Below are positions 49,915-59,619 of a stretch of 64,000 bases of DNA, in pieces. This DNA is from Chryseobacterium gotjawalense (lineage in GTDB: Bacteria > Bacteroidota > Bacteroidia > Flavobacteriales > Weeksellaceae). The notes under the pieces are model-generated. The model worked only from the letters and a program-made list of their open reading frames with translations. It did not search any database and was not told the origin of the DNA. Position numbers and translations under genes: made by a program. Each line of letters begins with the position of its first letter. The first letter of the stretch is position 1. Location of the stretch: NCBI RefSeq assembly GCF_030012525.1, contig NZ_CP124855.1, forward strand, positions 2,976,001 through 3,040,000, in the 5' to 3' direction.

Positions 49915-52797
49915 TTAAAATTCTAAATTAAGACCTAAAGATACCGTTCTGAATGCTGGAGAACCACCTCTCTGATACCCATACGTAGTCGCTGATGTAT
50001 TGTCTATGGATTCGGGATTAAAACCGGTATATCCTTTTGCTTTGATATAAAGCAGGTTTTGGGCAGTAGCATAGATCTTCGCAGAATTAATCACCCCTAA
50101 TTTCGCCAATGTGGTTTTAGAGAGATTATAACCAATATTTAAATTTCTCCACGAAATATAGGACGCATCCTGAATGATGGCGTTGGTAAAGATTTTTTCT
50201 TTAATAAAGCCCTGGTCCGGGGTTGTTGCGATAATGTAGTCCTGGGCACTGTTGAAGTGATTGAACAAATACTGATCGGCAATATTTCTTACCTGTCCTC
50301 CCTGACTTCCCTGAAACATAAAACTGACGTTAAAGTTGCCAATCTCAAAATCATTGGTAAAACTCCATACCAGTTTTGGATAAGGATTTCCTAAAATGGT
50401 TTTATCTTCATCATCGATAAGTCCATCGCCGTTTAAATCTTTAACATAGACATCCTGTGCCTGTCCGCCGACAGGAAAGTAAGGATTGGTAATATATTCT
50501 TTTGGGATTTCTCTGTCTACTACCCACCCATAGAAGGATGAAATTGGGTTTCCAATCAAGTTGATCCATTCTGAGGCTCTCTTGTCATCGACGCTCTGGA
50601 TCAGTCCGTTGGAGTCTCCAAAATTAAGTAATTCGTTGATGTTCTGTGATGCAAGAATGGTACTGGTCCATCTGAAATCCTGTTTGGCAATATTTTTTGT
50701 CCGGATCTCTAACTCCACTCCGGAATTTCTTACTTTTCCAAGATTGGCTAAAGCGTTGGAGAATCCTGTAGTCCCCGAAACCGGATTATTTAATAAAAGC
50801 TGGTCACTGTCTCTTCTGTAAAAGTCCACTGAACCACTGATGATATTTCTAAACAGGCCATAGTCAAACCCCAGATTTACTTCCGCGTTACGTTCCCACT
50901 GCAGGAACGGATTGGCAATGTTAATAGGATTATAGGCATTGACCACTGTATTATTGACCACAGAGGAAGAAGTGGACAGAAGAGATAATGAAGGATAGTT
51001 TTCTGTCAGGTAGCCGTTATTTCCACCTATTCTTAAATCTTTATTACCTGTAAACCCGTAGCTTACTCTCAGTTTTAAATTATTTAAAACACTGTTGCCG
51101 CTCAGGAAGTCTTCCTTACTCACTACCCATCCAAGGGAGCCCGCAGGGAAATAGCCGTATTTCTGATCTAAACCAAAAATGGAACTTCCGTCTCTTCTTA
51201 CGCTGAATGAAGCTAAATATTTATTGTCATAGGCATAGTTGACTCTTGCGAAATAAGAAAATAAAGTCTGCTTGTAGGAATACGATCTTTTCCCTAAAAA
51301 GACGGTCCCGGCATCAAGCGTTTGTAGAATATCAGAGGTGTAGCCGGCCGCGGAAGTTTCGTCTCCCACCGTGTCCCAGCTTTCCGCGGAAACACCCAAA
51401 ACAGCACTCAGGTCACTTTTGCCAAAATCTTTGCTGTAGGATAAGTAATTATCATTGGCTAGGTGTATTCTGTTCTCCGAACCCAGATCTAACTGCGCGT
51501 CCGAAGGACCGATATTGCCTGATAAAATACCCTGATATCTTCTTGCGGCGGTATTCTGGAAATCTGCCGAGAAAACAGTTCGGAAATTTAAATTTTTGGT
51601 AATATCATACTGTCCGTACATACTTCCATACACTTTAAATTTCTTTTCAGTTCTGTTTTTTTCAAGGATCTTGGCGACAGGGTTGTTGTTCGAGGTATCA
51701 CTGATACTCGTGCCGCCAGTGGCCACCGGCATTCCTGTGACTAAACTGTAATTATCAAACATTCTTTCCCACGCGTAATCACCAATTTTTACATTCGCGT
51801 ATCTGCCGTTATCTCTCAGTCTGTTGACAAATTGGATATTGTCCGCGTCGATGTACACCGGTAACCACGGTGCCTGACGTAAAGCGTCATAAACGGATCC
51901 GTCAAATCTTCTTCTGTTGGTATACGAAGGAGAAAAATTAAATCCCATTTTTATTTTCTGACCGACCTTGGTATCCACTTTCGCGGTAAAATTATATTTT
52001 TTATAATCGTCAGTAATGAGGACGCCTTCATCATGAAGATATCCGAGAGAGAAGTTGAATTTGGTGTCCTGATTTCCCCCTTTCGCACTGATACTGTGGT
52101 TTTCAATAGTTCCGCCGTCAAAAACAACATCCTGCCAGTTGGTATTGGTATTCAGTAACAGCATGTACTTGGTGCGGTCCGAAATCTTGCCGGTCTCAGC
52201 CATTTCTCTGGCCGCCGTTTCTGCGGTCGAGAACGTATACGCGTCGCTGTGAAATGCTTTCTTTACCCCTGTAAAAGTATTGTAAGAAAATTTGGTCTTT
52301 CCTGATTTACCCTGCTTGGTCGTAATCATGATAACGCCGTTTCCACCTCTTGAACCATAGATTGCGGCAGAAGCCGCATCTTTAAGCACTTCAAAGGAAG
52401 CAACATTATTCATGTCCAAAGATCCCAGGTAATCATTGTCGACTACCAGACCATCCACCACGATTAACGGATCCGATGAACCCGAGATGGAACCTGTTCC
52501 CCTGATTCTGATGGTCGGCGCGGAACCGGCTTCACCTTCAGTTGACTGTACATTGACACCTGAAACCTGTCCCACTAAAGCATCATCGACACGGGATACC
52601 GCGATCTGGTCTAAAGTCTTGTTCTCGACTTTGGAAATTGAACCTGTAAGATGGCTTTTTTTCTGGGTTCCATAACCCACCATGATTATTTCATCTATTT
52701 TCTGCTCCTTTAAAATCGTATCAGATTTTTTAGACTGTGCTGAAAGAAGGGTGCCGACAAATAGGAATACTACCGCTACTGGAATTTTGTTATTCAT
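49915..52797 (-). CDS. SusC/RagA-family TonB-linked transporter (alginate)
   Basis: The 960-residue protein has a signal peptide (VAVVFLFVGTLLSAQ), a plug with IDEIIMVGYGTQKK, SGVNVQSTEGEAG, PLIVVDGLVVD and AAIYGSRGGNGVIMITTKQGK, and a barrel ending TVSLGLNLEF. Unlike the SusC at 26005, it lacks the CarboxypepD_reg-like N-terminal domain. It is first in the operon SusC-SusD-PKD-PL7-kdgK-DUF386-eda. An operator pair lies 24 bp upstream of its start. Confidence 0.93.
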   Translation of the reverse strand: MNNKIPVAVVFLFVGTLLSAQSKKSDTILKEQKIDEIIMVGYGTQKKSHLTGSISKVENKTLDQIAVSRVDDALVGQVSGVNVQSTEGEAGSAPTIRIRGTGSISGSSDPLIVVDGLVVDNDYLGSLDMNNVASFEVLKDAASAAIYGSRGGNGVIMITTKQGKSGKTKFSYNTFTGVKKAFHSDAYTFSTAETAAREMAETGKISDRTKYMLLLNTNTNWQDVVFDGGTIENHSISAKGGNQDTKFNFSLGYLHDEGVLITDDYKKYNFTAKVDTKVGQKIKMGFNFSPSYTNRRRFDGSVYDALRQAPWLPVYIDADNIQFVNRLRDNGRYANVKIGDYAWERMFDNYSLVTGMPVATGGTSISDTSNNNPVAKILEKNRTEKKFKVYGSMYGQYDITKNLNFRTVFSADFQNTAARRYQGILSGNIGPSDAQLDLGSENRIHLANDNYLSYSKDFGKSDLSAVLGVSAESWDTVGDETSAAGYTSDILQTLDAGTVFLGKRSYSYKQTLFSYFARVNYAYDNKYLASFSVRRDGSSIFGLDQKYGYFPAGSLGWVVSKEDFLSGNSVLNNLKLRVSYGFTGNKDLRIGGNNGYLTENYPSLSLLSTSSSVVNNTVVNAYNPINIANPFLQWERNAEVNLGFDYGLFRNIISGSVDFYRRDSDQLLLNNPVSGTTGFSNALANLGKVRNSGVELEIRTKNIAKQDFRWTSTILASQNINELLNFGDSNGLIQSVDDKRASEWINLIGNPISSFYGWVVDREIPKEYITNPYFPVGGQAQDVYVKDLNGDGLIDDEDKTILGNPYPKLVWSFTNDFEIGNFNVSFMFQGSQGGQVRNIADQYLFNHFNSAQDYIIATTPDQGFIKEKIFTNAIIQDASYISWRNLNIGYNLSKTTLAKLGVINSAKIYATAQNLLYIKAKGYTGFNPESIDNTSATTYGYQRGGSPAFRTVSLGLNLEF

Positions 52798-52820
52798 AAG
52801 ATGATCATTTAATTACAATC

Positions 52821-52843
52821 TGGTGAACCAAACTGGTAAACCA
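52821..52843 (-). promoter_or_regulatory. Operator pair upstream of the alginate SusC gene
   Basis: TGGTGAACCA-AAC-TGGTAAACCA: two TGGTnnACCA palindromes at 13-bp spacing, directly before the main operon. Their position would overlap the promoter or the leader, as suits a repressor. Confidence 0.8.
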
Positions 52844-52944
52844 AAAATAGATCTAATTTTTGAATTATGAAAGCTTTTTAACAACTATTTAAAAGATATT
52901 CAAAATAATTGCTTCATTACCTTATTTAATAATAAAAACATGGG

Positions 52945-53295
52945 CTATTTCACCATAAAATCCTCGCGGATCGGGCTGAATACATCGATTAAAATCCCTG
53001 CTTTTGTACACGTCGCGCCGTGGGGAACGTGAGGAGGCATATAAACTGAATCTCCTTCTTTTACCGTTTTTGTTACGCCGCCGATCATAAACTCAAACTC
53101 TCCACTGGCTACATAAGTGGTCTGGGAGTGGTAATGGGAATGTTCATAGCCGATTCCGCCCTCATCAAATTTTACTTTGACCAGCATGATCTTATCGTCA
53201 TAACCCATTATTTTCCGTTGAACACCTTCGTTCACTTTTTCCCATTCCTGGTTTCCGTCTAACAAAAACTCTTCGCTTGCTCCAAAACTTTCCAT
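52945..53295 (-). CDS. kdgF: KdgF-like cupin
   Basis: This 116-residue single-domain cupin has metal ligands in YEHSHYHSQTTYVASGEFEF and VYMPPHVPHG. KdgF converts unsaturated uronate monomers (from alginate or pectin) to the linear keto form, the step between the exolytic lyase and the reductase. It sits 20 bp after the PL17 gene, as in many alginate loci. Confidence 0.9.
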   Translation of the reverse strand: MESFGASEEFLLDGNQEWEKVNEGVQRKIMGYDDKIMLVKVKFDEGGIGYEHSHYHSQTTYVASGEFEFMIGGVTKTVKEGDSVYMPPHVPHGATCTKAGILIDVFSPIREDFMVK

Positions 53296-53315
53296 AATCT
53301 ATTGTTTTAATTATT

Positions 53316-55571
53316 TTAATTATTTTTTATTAATTGATAAGGACCTGTCCATTGGTACTCCTTACCGTTTATTTTTATTTCGTGTTTACTTTCTTTTGAG
53401 GGATCATCGAAACAGAAAAGGAATACCATTGGGTCACCTTTTACAGGTTCAATACTTACCGCGATCAGCGACTCATCGCTATACAGTACTTTGAGATTTT
53501 TGATATTGCTGAAAGAATTACGCGCAATTTCCGTCACCGGATCATAGTTACCGTGAGACTCGGTCACTGAAATAAAGTAAGCGTCCTTCGTGTCCGTTTT
53601 CCGGATCATGAATCCAGGATCATTTCTGAGATTAAAGTTCGGATCAGCCGCGCCAAGTTTCGTCAATATCAGTTGGTCGGCTGGGGTAACAATGGAGGAA
53701 AGCGTATAAAACCGGTTCTTATTAAACCAGGAAAACTTCGCGTTTCCGCCGGGTTGGTTCCCCTCCGCGGTTTTCCATAAATGCTGATAACCGTTTCCAG
53801 TCCCTAATGGAGCTAATATTTTTGGCGTTTCATATTTAAAGTTGGTGGATATGATCTGGCCGGAATAATAATAAGGCAGATCATATTGGTTTTCTTTGTC
53901 CGAATTTATTTTTATAAGATCTAAAAGAAAAGGGTTTTCAAAATTTCCGTCCTTTATTAAGGCCATCACCCTTTGCATATCCGTTCCGGGATACGCGTTA
54001 TGTTCCTTTGCGCTTACGATCTGGATATTGGGATCTGAATCATCAAATACATATTTTTCGGAATGGTGATTGGTGGCGATATCGAAATCGCCGCCAAAAT
54101 GGGAGGTTTCATTTTGGGTCACCGTGTTATGCGCGATGGTCTGTTTTGCCCAGGAGGAATTTTCTTTCAAATAATTACCGCCGCCTTTCTGCTCAATATT
54201 TACAAATCTTACCAGGCCATAGTCCTGAAAAATTTCATTGGCCCCTTCGTAATAGGAAAACGATAATTTGTCATAATGACCGTGGCTGGAGCCCTGAGCG
54301 GTATATTTCATTACCAAAGTCAGCGGGTCTTTAGCGCCTTTAGATCTTAATATTCCAATTCCGCCCTGTTTTCCATCCGGTCCATCCGTATATTCCACGG
54401 ATTTCTGTACAATGGGCGCCGCCAGTCCGTCTCTGATTGCTTTTGCGACCGTAAAACCTGCTTCATCAAGAGTAACTTCACCCTGCTTCTGTGCAATGGA
54501 AAGCAGGTCCGGACGTTTTCCGCCATAATAGTACGCGGCATCGACCGCGAAAACCAATTCTCTGGAAAAGTAGGACATTCCTTTCTGCCCATCGTTTAAC
54601 GGGAAAAATTCTCCATCGGTGTCTGTCAGATTCAATAGGGTATTGACGGAATTAAGTAAAACGCCGTTTTTGTATTTAAATATTTTAAGATCCGGTTTTA
54701 AGTTATGCAGGGCTTCAGCGTAAATCAGATAAGGATACATCGCATATCTCTGGTAGTAAGGACCTTCTGTAAAATACCCGTCGGGAGAAAACGGTTCGTC
54801 AATATTGGCCAGAAACCCGGATTTCCCGCCGGGTTTTTTGATTAAGCCACCATCGTTGTCCCGGTCTCCGGGTTTTATACCGTCATGTTTTATTCCGTAT
54901 AACGATCTTTTGATCAGTTTATGGTCTTTCATTACCAAACCGATCATTCCGACGGCAACCGTGCCCCATGTACTGTGATTGTGAACCCTGTTAAAAAAGT
55001 GTGGATTCTGTACCGAAATAAAATCAGCAAAAGGTCTGAAAAGATCGGTTTCTAATTTTTTTCTTTCCTCTTTACTTAAATAGTCATAGATACAGTCATA
55101 GGCCTGACTGGTATACACCAGCCAATTGGCATCATTCAGACACTGCCAGAACAGTTTTCCGCGCGTATAAGATCTTGTTTGAGGGTGCAGCGGTAGGGTA
55201 GGGTACATTTCCGCATATTGCAGAAGCATATCTTTTACATACTCAGCGTATTTTTCTTCTTCTGTTATCTGATACAGGACGCCCGCTTTCTGCATGATGA
55301 AAAAATTCTTCTTATGACGTTCGTGCGTGTAACCGCCGGAATAATCTTTTGGGATTGGAACGTCTATTCCGTGCAGAATTTCAGAATCAACTTCCGCTTT
55401 AACTGTTGCTAATGTTTGGTCAAAAAGAGGAACTTGTCCTAATTGCGAACGGATATCTAAAACCGCTTTCTTTGTTAAAATTAACGATGGATGTTCTTGT
55501 GCAAAAACATTTTGTACGAATAGAAACAAAAAAAAGAAGCCGAAAATATTTTGAATTTTACTTATAGCCAT
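53316..55571 (-). CDS. Oligo-alginate lyase, polysaccharide lyase family 17
   Basis: This 751-residue protein has signal peptide IFGFFFLFLFVQNVFAQ. The N-terminal toroid has FNRVHNHSTWGTVAVGMIG (Asn-His of the active site) and YFTEGPYYQRYAMYPYLIYA (Tyr). The C-terminal heparinase_II_III domain has SSHGHYDKLSFSYYEG. The PL17 enzyme releases unsaturated monomers from alginate oligomers, mainly in the periplasm. It is in an operon with kdgF, under the operator at 55604. Confidence 0.92.
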   Translation of the reverse strand: MAISKIQNIFGFFFLFLFVQNVFAQEHPSLILTKKAVLDIRSQLGQVPLFDQTLATVKAEVDSEILHGIDVPIPKDYSGGYTHERHKKNFFIMQKAGVLYQITEEEKYAEYVKDMLLQYAEMYPTLPLHPQTRSYTRGKLFWQCLNDANWLVYTSQAYDCIYDYLSKEERKKLETDLFRPFADFISVQNPHFFNRVHNHSTWGTVAVGMIGLVMKDHKLIKRSLYGIKHDGIKPGDRDNDGGLIKKPGGKSGFLANIDEPFSPDGYFTEGPYYQRYAMYPYLIYAEALHNLKPDLKIFKYKNGVLLNSVNTLLNLTDTDGEFFPLNDGQKGMSYFSRELVFAVDAAYYYGGKRPDLLSIAQKQGEVTLDEAGFTVAKAIRDGLAAPIVQKSVEYTDGPDGKQGGIGILRSKGAKDPLTLVMKYTAQGSSHGHYDKLSFSYYEGANEIFQDYGLVRFVNIEQKGGGNYLKENSSWAKQTIAHNTVTQNETSHFGGDFDIATNHHSEKYVFDDSDPNIQIVSAKEHNAYPGTDMQRVMALIKDGNFENPFLLDLIKINSDKENQYDLPYYYSGQIISTNFKYETPKILAPLGTGNGYQHLWKTAEGNQPGGNAKFSWFNKNRFYTLSSIVTPADQLILTKLGAADPNFNLRNDPGFMIRKTDTKDAYFISVTESHGNYDPVTEIARNSFSNIKNLKVLYSDESLIAVSIEPVKGDPMVFLFCFDDPSKESKHEIKINGKEYQWTGPYQLIKNN

Positions 55572-55603
55572 AATTTCAAGATTTTTGATCTCATTTTTAT
55601 TAT

Positions 55604-55626
55604 TGGTTTACCAAATTGGTTTACCA
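55604..55626 (-). promoter_or_regulatory. Operator pair upstream of the PL17-kdgF operon
   Basis: TGGTTTACCA-AAT-TGGTTTACCA is identical, base for base, to the site at 40144-40166. It lies 33 bp before the PL17 start. Confidence 0.82.
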
Positions 55627-56388
55627 AATGTAGTGTTTTAGTTTGACGTTGTCAACAAGTACTGAATTTATTTTTTGGCCTACAGTGTATTATAAAAATC
55701 TAAAACTATTTTCTGGGCGCAAGGTTCAATTAGGTGAGTTTTTTGTAATGAAACGCAACTTCAGAATTTTCGGGTCGCAGTAACAAATCGCAAAATTATT
55801 TTGTGTGCACAAATATTAATCGTTTTGTAGAATAGGGCCAAATCTCAATCACAAATATGTTTATAGGATATGAACGAGTTTCTACACAGCTATAAGATAA
55901 TGCGAGCCAAATGCGGAACGATAATTTGAAGAAACAATTTACGGTGGTCGGTGGGAACCACTATTTATATTTCTCAGCATCGAATTATTTGTTTGGCAAA
56001 GGACAATGTTTTTTTTAAATCCTAAAGTAAAGGAAGATCAGCGAGAAATTATTAATACTTTATTATAATTTCAACGTTCCCATGCTTATGAAATATTTTT
56101 CAATCATTTTCTTACTGATGTCTGCAAGACTGGAAGCAGAATCTTTCATTCCCCGGCGGATTATGTTTTGAATTCATTTCAAACGATAAGTGAATGCGGC
56201 CACCGACCGCGCCAAGCTGAAGGAGTTCCAGAAGATGGCTGCCTCTCATAAAATCGATCTCCATTACCTTATCGTGAAAATTCCTATGTGACCTCCGACC
56301 ATGGTTTTAAAGATTTGGTTGTTCTCCTTACTGATTATTCATTGCTTATAGGTGCTGGGATGATTGATGCTGGAAGTAAGGGCAAAAG
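55627..56388. other. Gene-free region with decayed coding remnants
   Basis: No intact gene is supported. A stretch near 56010-56190 reads in pieces as NPKVKEDQREIINTLL and FQRSHAYEIFFNHFLTDVCK, broken by stops, and looks like a decayed gene. It marks the end of the alginate locus. Confidence 0.4.
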
Positions 56389-57156
56389 CTATTTAAACAT
56401 CACCTCATACCCGAATCTGCCGATCGACAGAAAGATGACCAGGATAAACACATAGCGGATAAACCGGTTGCCTCTTTTAATCGCCAGTTTGGCGCCCACA
56501 AAACCGCCCAGTGCGTTACATACCGCCATGGGAAGCGCAATGGCCCAGATGATTTTTCCTTTCAGTAAGAACAGCGAAATAGAGCCTGCATTGGTGGCAA
56601 GGTTAATCAGTTTGGCGTTGGTATTGGCATGAAGGAAATCCATGCCTAAGAGGGTGACGAAACCAAGAATAAAAAACGTGCCTGCTCCGGGACCGATGAA
56701 ACCATCATAAAACCCCACTGCAACACTCACGATACATCCGTTGATGACGGCGGTATGCCAGGGAATCTGCTTTTCTTTTGCCTGTCCGAAGTCTTTTTTG
56801 AAAAGCGTGTAAACAGCCAGAGCGATCAGGATGAACAGCAGGACGGGTTTGATGAAATCGTTGCTGACGACCGTTAAAAGCTGTGATCCTAAAAATGCAG
56901 AAAGAAATGCAATAAGCGCCATGATGCCCAAAAGCTTCCAGTTGATTTTTACATTTTTGAGGTATTGGCTCGTCGCGATAGCCGTACCGCTGAAAGCGGG
57001 AATTTTAAGGGTTCCGATTACCGTAGAAACGGGGAGATGCGGTAAAAAAACCAAAGCCAAAGGAGTCTGAATGAGTCCGCCACCCCCAACGATGGCATCA
57101 ATAAATCCGGCACAGAATGCCGCGCCGCAGAGATAAAATAACAGTTCTGTTTCCAA
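56389..57156 (-). CDS. TauE/SafE (TSUP) family permease
   Basis: This 255-residue protein has eight hydrophobic helices and two TSUP half-repeats (FCAGFIDAIVGGGGLIQTPLAL and GFYDGFIGPGAGTFFILGFV). TSUP proteins move sulfite, organosulfonates or related anions across the inner membrane; the substrate here is unknown. A fragment of a second, related permease lies on the opposite strand at 57254. Confidence 0.88.
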   Translation of the reverse strand: METELLFYLCGAAFCAGFIDAIVGGGGLIQTPLALVFLPHLPVSTVIGTLKIPAFSGTAIATSQYLKNVKINWKLLGIMALIAFLSAFLGSQLLTVVSNDFIKPVLLFILIALAVYTLFKKDFGQAKEKQIPWHTAVINGCIVSVAVGFYDGFIGPGAGTFFILGFVTLLGMDFLHANTNAKLINLATNAGSISLFLLKGKIIWAIALPMAVCNALGGFVGAKLAIKRGNRFIRYVFILVIFLSIGRFGYEVMFK

Positions 57157-57253
57157 CAGTTTACATTTTTTGCAAAGGTAAGTTTTAAAAGCGAAAATCT
57201 AATGGTGGCCTTGCCTTCCTTTGGGTTTTTATCCTTGTGGTTACAGATGTTAA

Positions 57254-57436
57254 TGGGTGGCGGCCGGTTATTTTGCCGAGGCAGAAAAGAGGAGGGCAGT
57301 CATCACCATCTCCGGAATTCTGGGAGCCTATATTGGAAACAGGCTGCTAAAAAAGGTAACCCTGAGCTTTTTACAAACTGTTGTTGCCTGTCTGCTGATC
57401 CTTATTTCTCTGGCTCTAGGCGGAGGAATAATCTGA
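57254..57436 (+). pseudogene. C-terminal fragment of a TSUP-like permease
   Basis: The frame ending at TGA 57434-57436 reads AEAEKRRAVITISGILGAYI, then GNRLLKKVTLSFLQTVVACL, then LILISLALGGGII, a typical last pair of TSUP helices. No start and no N-terminal half are present; a stop lies at 57251. A longer ORF in another frame (57202-57756) has no family character and is not taken as a gene. Confidence 0.65.
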
Positions 57437-57927
57437 AATTCGGGCTTCACCTATTTAGTAGGTCAGCTTCACACATGATAAAAGCGGGAAGCCCAATAAC
57501 TTCATGTAACGAAAGTGGAATTTATCTGACAGATAGTAAAAGACCACCATGGCTCCATTATATCTTCCAAAAAATGCGTTCAAATAAAAATTCAGCACCA
57601 ATTGCGGACTTTTGCTGTTTAATTGTCATCGCTACAGAATTGTTTTCGGAGGTTTTTCGCAGACCGAAATTAAGAGTGCAAAACGATGCTTTGATTACCG
57701 TTCATAAAGATTCAAAACCACTCAACGCTGACCCCTTTAAAATCATTAAACACTGACACCAAAAGACAGGAATTTTTCCCGATGATCTTTTGTCTTAATC
57801 AATGGGGACAACTCGTTCCCTGAGCCGCAACTGTGTATGGCAGTGAAATATCAGATGTAATATCACAGTTCCGGCAAGCGAAATAAGCAATAATTAGATC
57901 ATCAGAAACAAATATTAAAAGAAAACT
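57437..57927. other. Gene-free region
   Basis: Nothing that I can identify is encoded here. Short frames are present but have no family features. Confidence 0.4.
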
Positions 57928-58962
57928 ATGAAAAAAAAACTACTCAAAATTACAAAATGGTTAACCCTTATTTGCCTTGCGTTATTCATATTTAAAGGAT
58001 GTATCGCAGCAAAGTTGGAAGTACCATATATTAAACCCCGTGCAACAACGCAATATTGGAATTTGCCTACAGGCTCAAAAATTGCCTATACCCACATTGA
58101 AGGCAAAGGAATAAAAAAACCATATCCAATTATTTATCTGCACGGCGGACCAGGCGGATATGTGTATACTAAAAATATTGAAACACTAGGAGCACTTTCT
58201 GAATCTGGGTATGATGTATATCTATATGATCAGATAGGTTGCGGACTTTCGGAAAGACTGGAGAAGGTTAATGAATATACTGCTTTAAGGCATGTAAAAG
58301 ATCTTGAAGAAATTATAAGAAAGATAGGTGCAGAAAAGGTAATTCTTGTAGGTCAGTCCTGGGGTGGATCATTAGCCGTTTTATATGCTGCTGACCATTC
58401 AGATAAAGTAGATAAGATTGTTTTTACCTGTCCGGGCGCGATAAAACCAGCCAATACCTCGTTAGAGAAAATGAAAGCACCCGACAGCTTAAATTTAAAA
58501 GATACGGAAAGTCCAAACGCAAAAGTACTTTCAATTGTACTGAATCCAAGATATGTTTCCATAGGAATTTGGTCAAGATTTTTCGGAAAAAAACTTGCTT
58601 CCGACAGAGAGGTTGATGGTTTTCTAACCAGTATGGCTAACGTGTTTACGAAAAGTCATGTTTACGATCCTGCTAATGCTTTGCCAGAAGAAGGAGGCGC
58701 AGGTGGCTACTGTAATTTGAATACAAGTGTCAGTTATGGCAGTTTAAAAGATCCCAGAATAAAACTAAAAAACAGTAAAATTTCAGTTTTGGTAATGAAA
58801 GGGCAGTATGACAACATTGACTGGGGGTACACGAAAGAGTATCTTGACCTTTTCAGTAATAATAAATTCAAATTAGTACCCAATGCAGGGCACCAAATTT
58901 TCGCAGAGCATCCCGAATTATATATCAATACCATTAAAGATTTTTTAACTGCCAATCCGTAA
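57928..58962 (+). CDS. Alpha/beta hydrolase, proline iminopeptidase-like (S33)
   Basis: This 344-residue protein has an N-terminal lipoprotein signal (WLTLICLALFIFKGCIA). The hydrolase has LHGGPGGYV (oxyanion), DQIGCGLSE, the nucleophile in VGQSWGGSLAVLYA, Asp in GQYDNIDW and His in PNAGHQIF. HGGPGG and the GQSWGG elbow are typical of S33 prolyl aminopeptidases. It would act on peptides or related amides outside the cytoplasm. Confidence 0.82.
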   Translation: MKKKLLKITKWLTLICLALFIFKGCIAAKLEVPYIKPRATTQYWNLPTGSKIAYTHIEGKGIKKPYPIIYLHGGPGGYVYTKNIETLGALSESGYDVYLYDQIGCGLSERLEKVNEYTALRHVKDLEEIIRKIGAEKVILVGQSWGGSLAVLYAADHSDKVDKIVFTCPGAIKPANTSLEKMKAPDSLNLKDTESPNAKVLSIVLNPRYVSIGIWSRFFGKKLASDREVDGFLTSMANVFTKSHVYDPANALPEEGGAGGYCNLNTSVSYGSLKDPRIKLKNSKISVLVMKGQYDNIDWGYTKEYLDLFSNNKFKLVPNAGHQIFAEHPELYINTIKDFLTANP

Positions 58963-59009
58963 ACTTATCGGTCATTACAGTGCAACTCCAAACAGAAGCG
59001 AACAACTAA

Positions 59010-59543
59010 ATGATGAAAACCGAAAACCTGCTTTATTCCAACCTGAAAGTGGTGAAACAATTGATTGATGACCAGTGTGGTTTTGAGTTGACAAACCTTA
59101 AACTACATTCAGAAAGTGTTGAATACAGTGCCTGTTCATTTGAACTCAACGGGAAGAAGGTTGAATATAGAGTTTCTAAAATTACCCCGAAAAAAACAGG
59201 GCAGTTTGTAACGGTCTGGAAACGGAACAAGAATGGAGTAACCGAACCATTTGACATTTTAGACGATATTGATTTTATAATAATCACTTCAAAAAGTGAC
59301 CATAATATTGGACAGTTTATTTTTCCAAAATCAGTTTTGGCTGACAAAGGAATAATCTCACAAAACGGAAAAGGCGGAAAACGCGGAATTAGAGTTTATC
59401 CGTCGTGGGACATTACGACCAGTAGACAGGCAGAAAAAACTCAAAGTTGGCAGACCAAATATTTCTTCACCATTAAAAACGGCAACTCTGCCGGTCCTGA
59501 CCTGCTGAGAAAATTGTTTGACACTGATAATCCAATCATATAA
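59010..59543 (+). CDS. MepB family protein
   Basis: The 177-residue protein matches the MepB family: YSACSFELNGKKVEYRVSKI, TPKKTGQFVTVWKR, FIIITSKSDHNIGQFIFPK, and GGKRGIRVYPSWD near the C-terminus. In Staphylococcus mepB lies with the MepA efflux pump, but its biochemical role is unknown. No efflux gene is present here. Confidence 0.85.
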   Translation: MMKTENLLYSNLKVVKQLIDDQCGFELTNLKLHSESVEYSACSFELNGKKVEYRVSKITPKKTGQFVTVWKRNKNGVTEPFDILDDIDFIIITSKSDHNIGQFIFPKSVLADKGIISQNGKGGKRGIRVYPSWDITTSRQAEKTQSWQTKYFFTIKNGNSAGPDLLRKLFDTDNPII

Positions 59544-59619
59544 ACTATTACCATAATCCTTATATTTGGGGGGCAGGCAAGTCATACTATTCATCAAAAT
59601 AACTTTTTAAACCATCAAT

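Noticed and set aside
57202..57756. 184-residue plus-strand ORF
   Set aside because: It has no family features, is Cys- and Arg-rich without order, and the +1 frame inside it clearly encodes a TSUP C-terminus.
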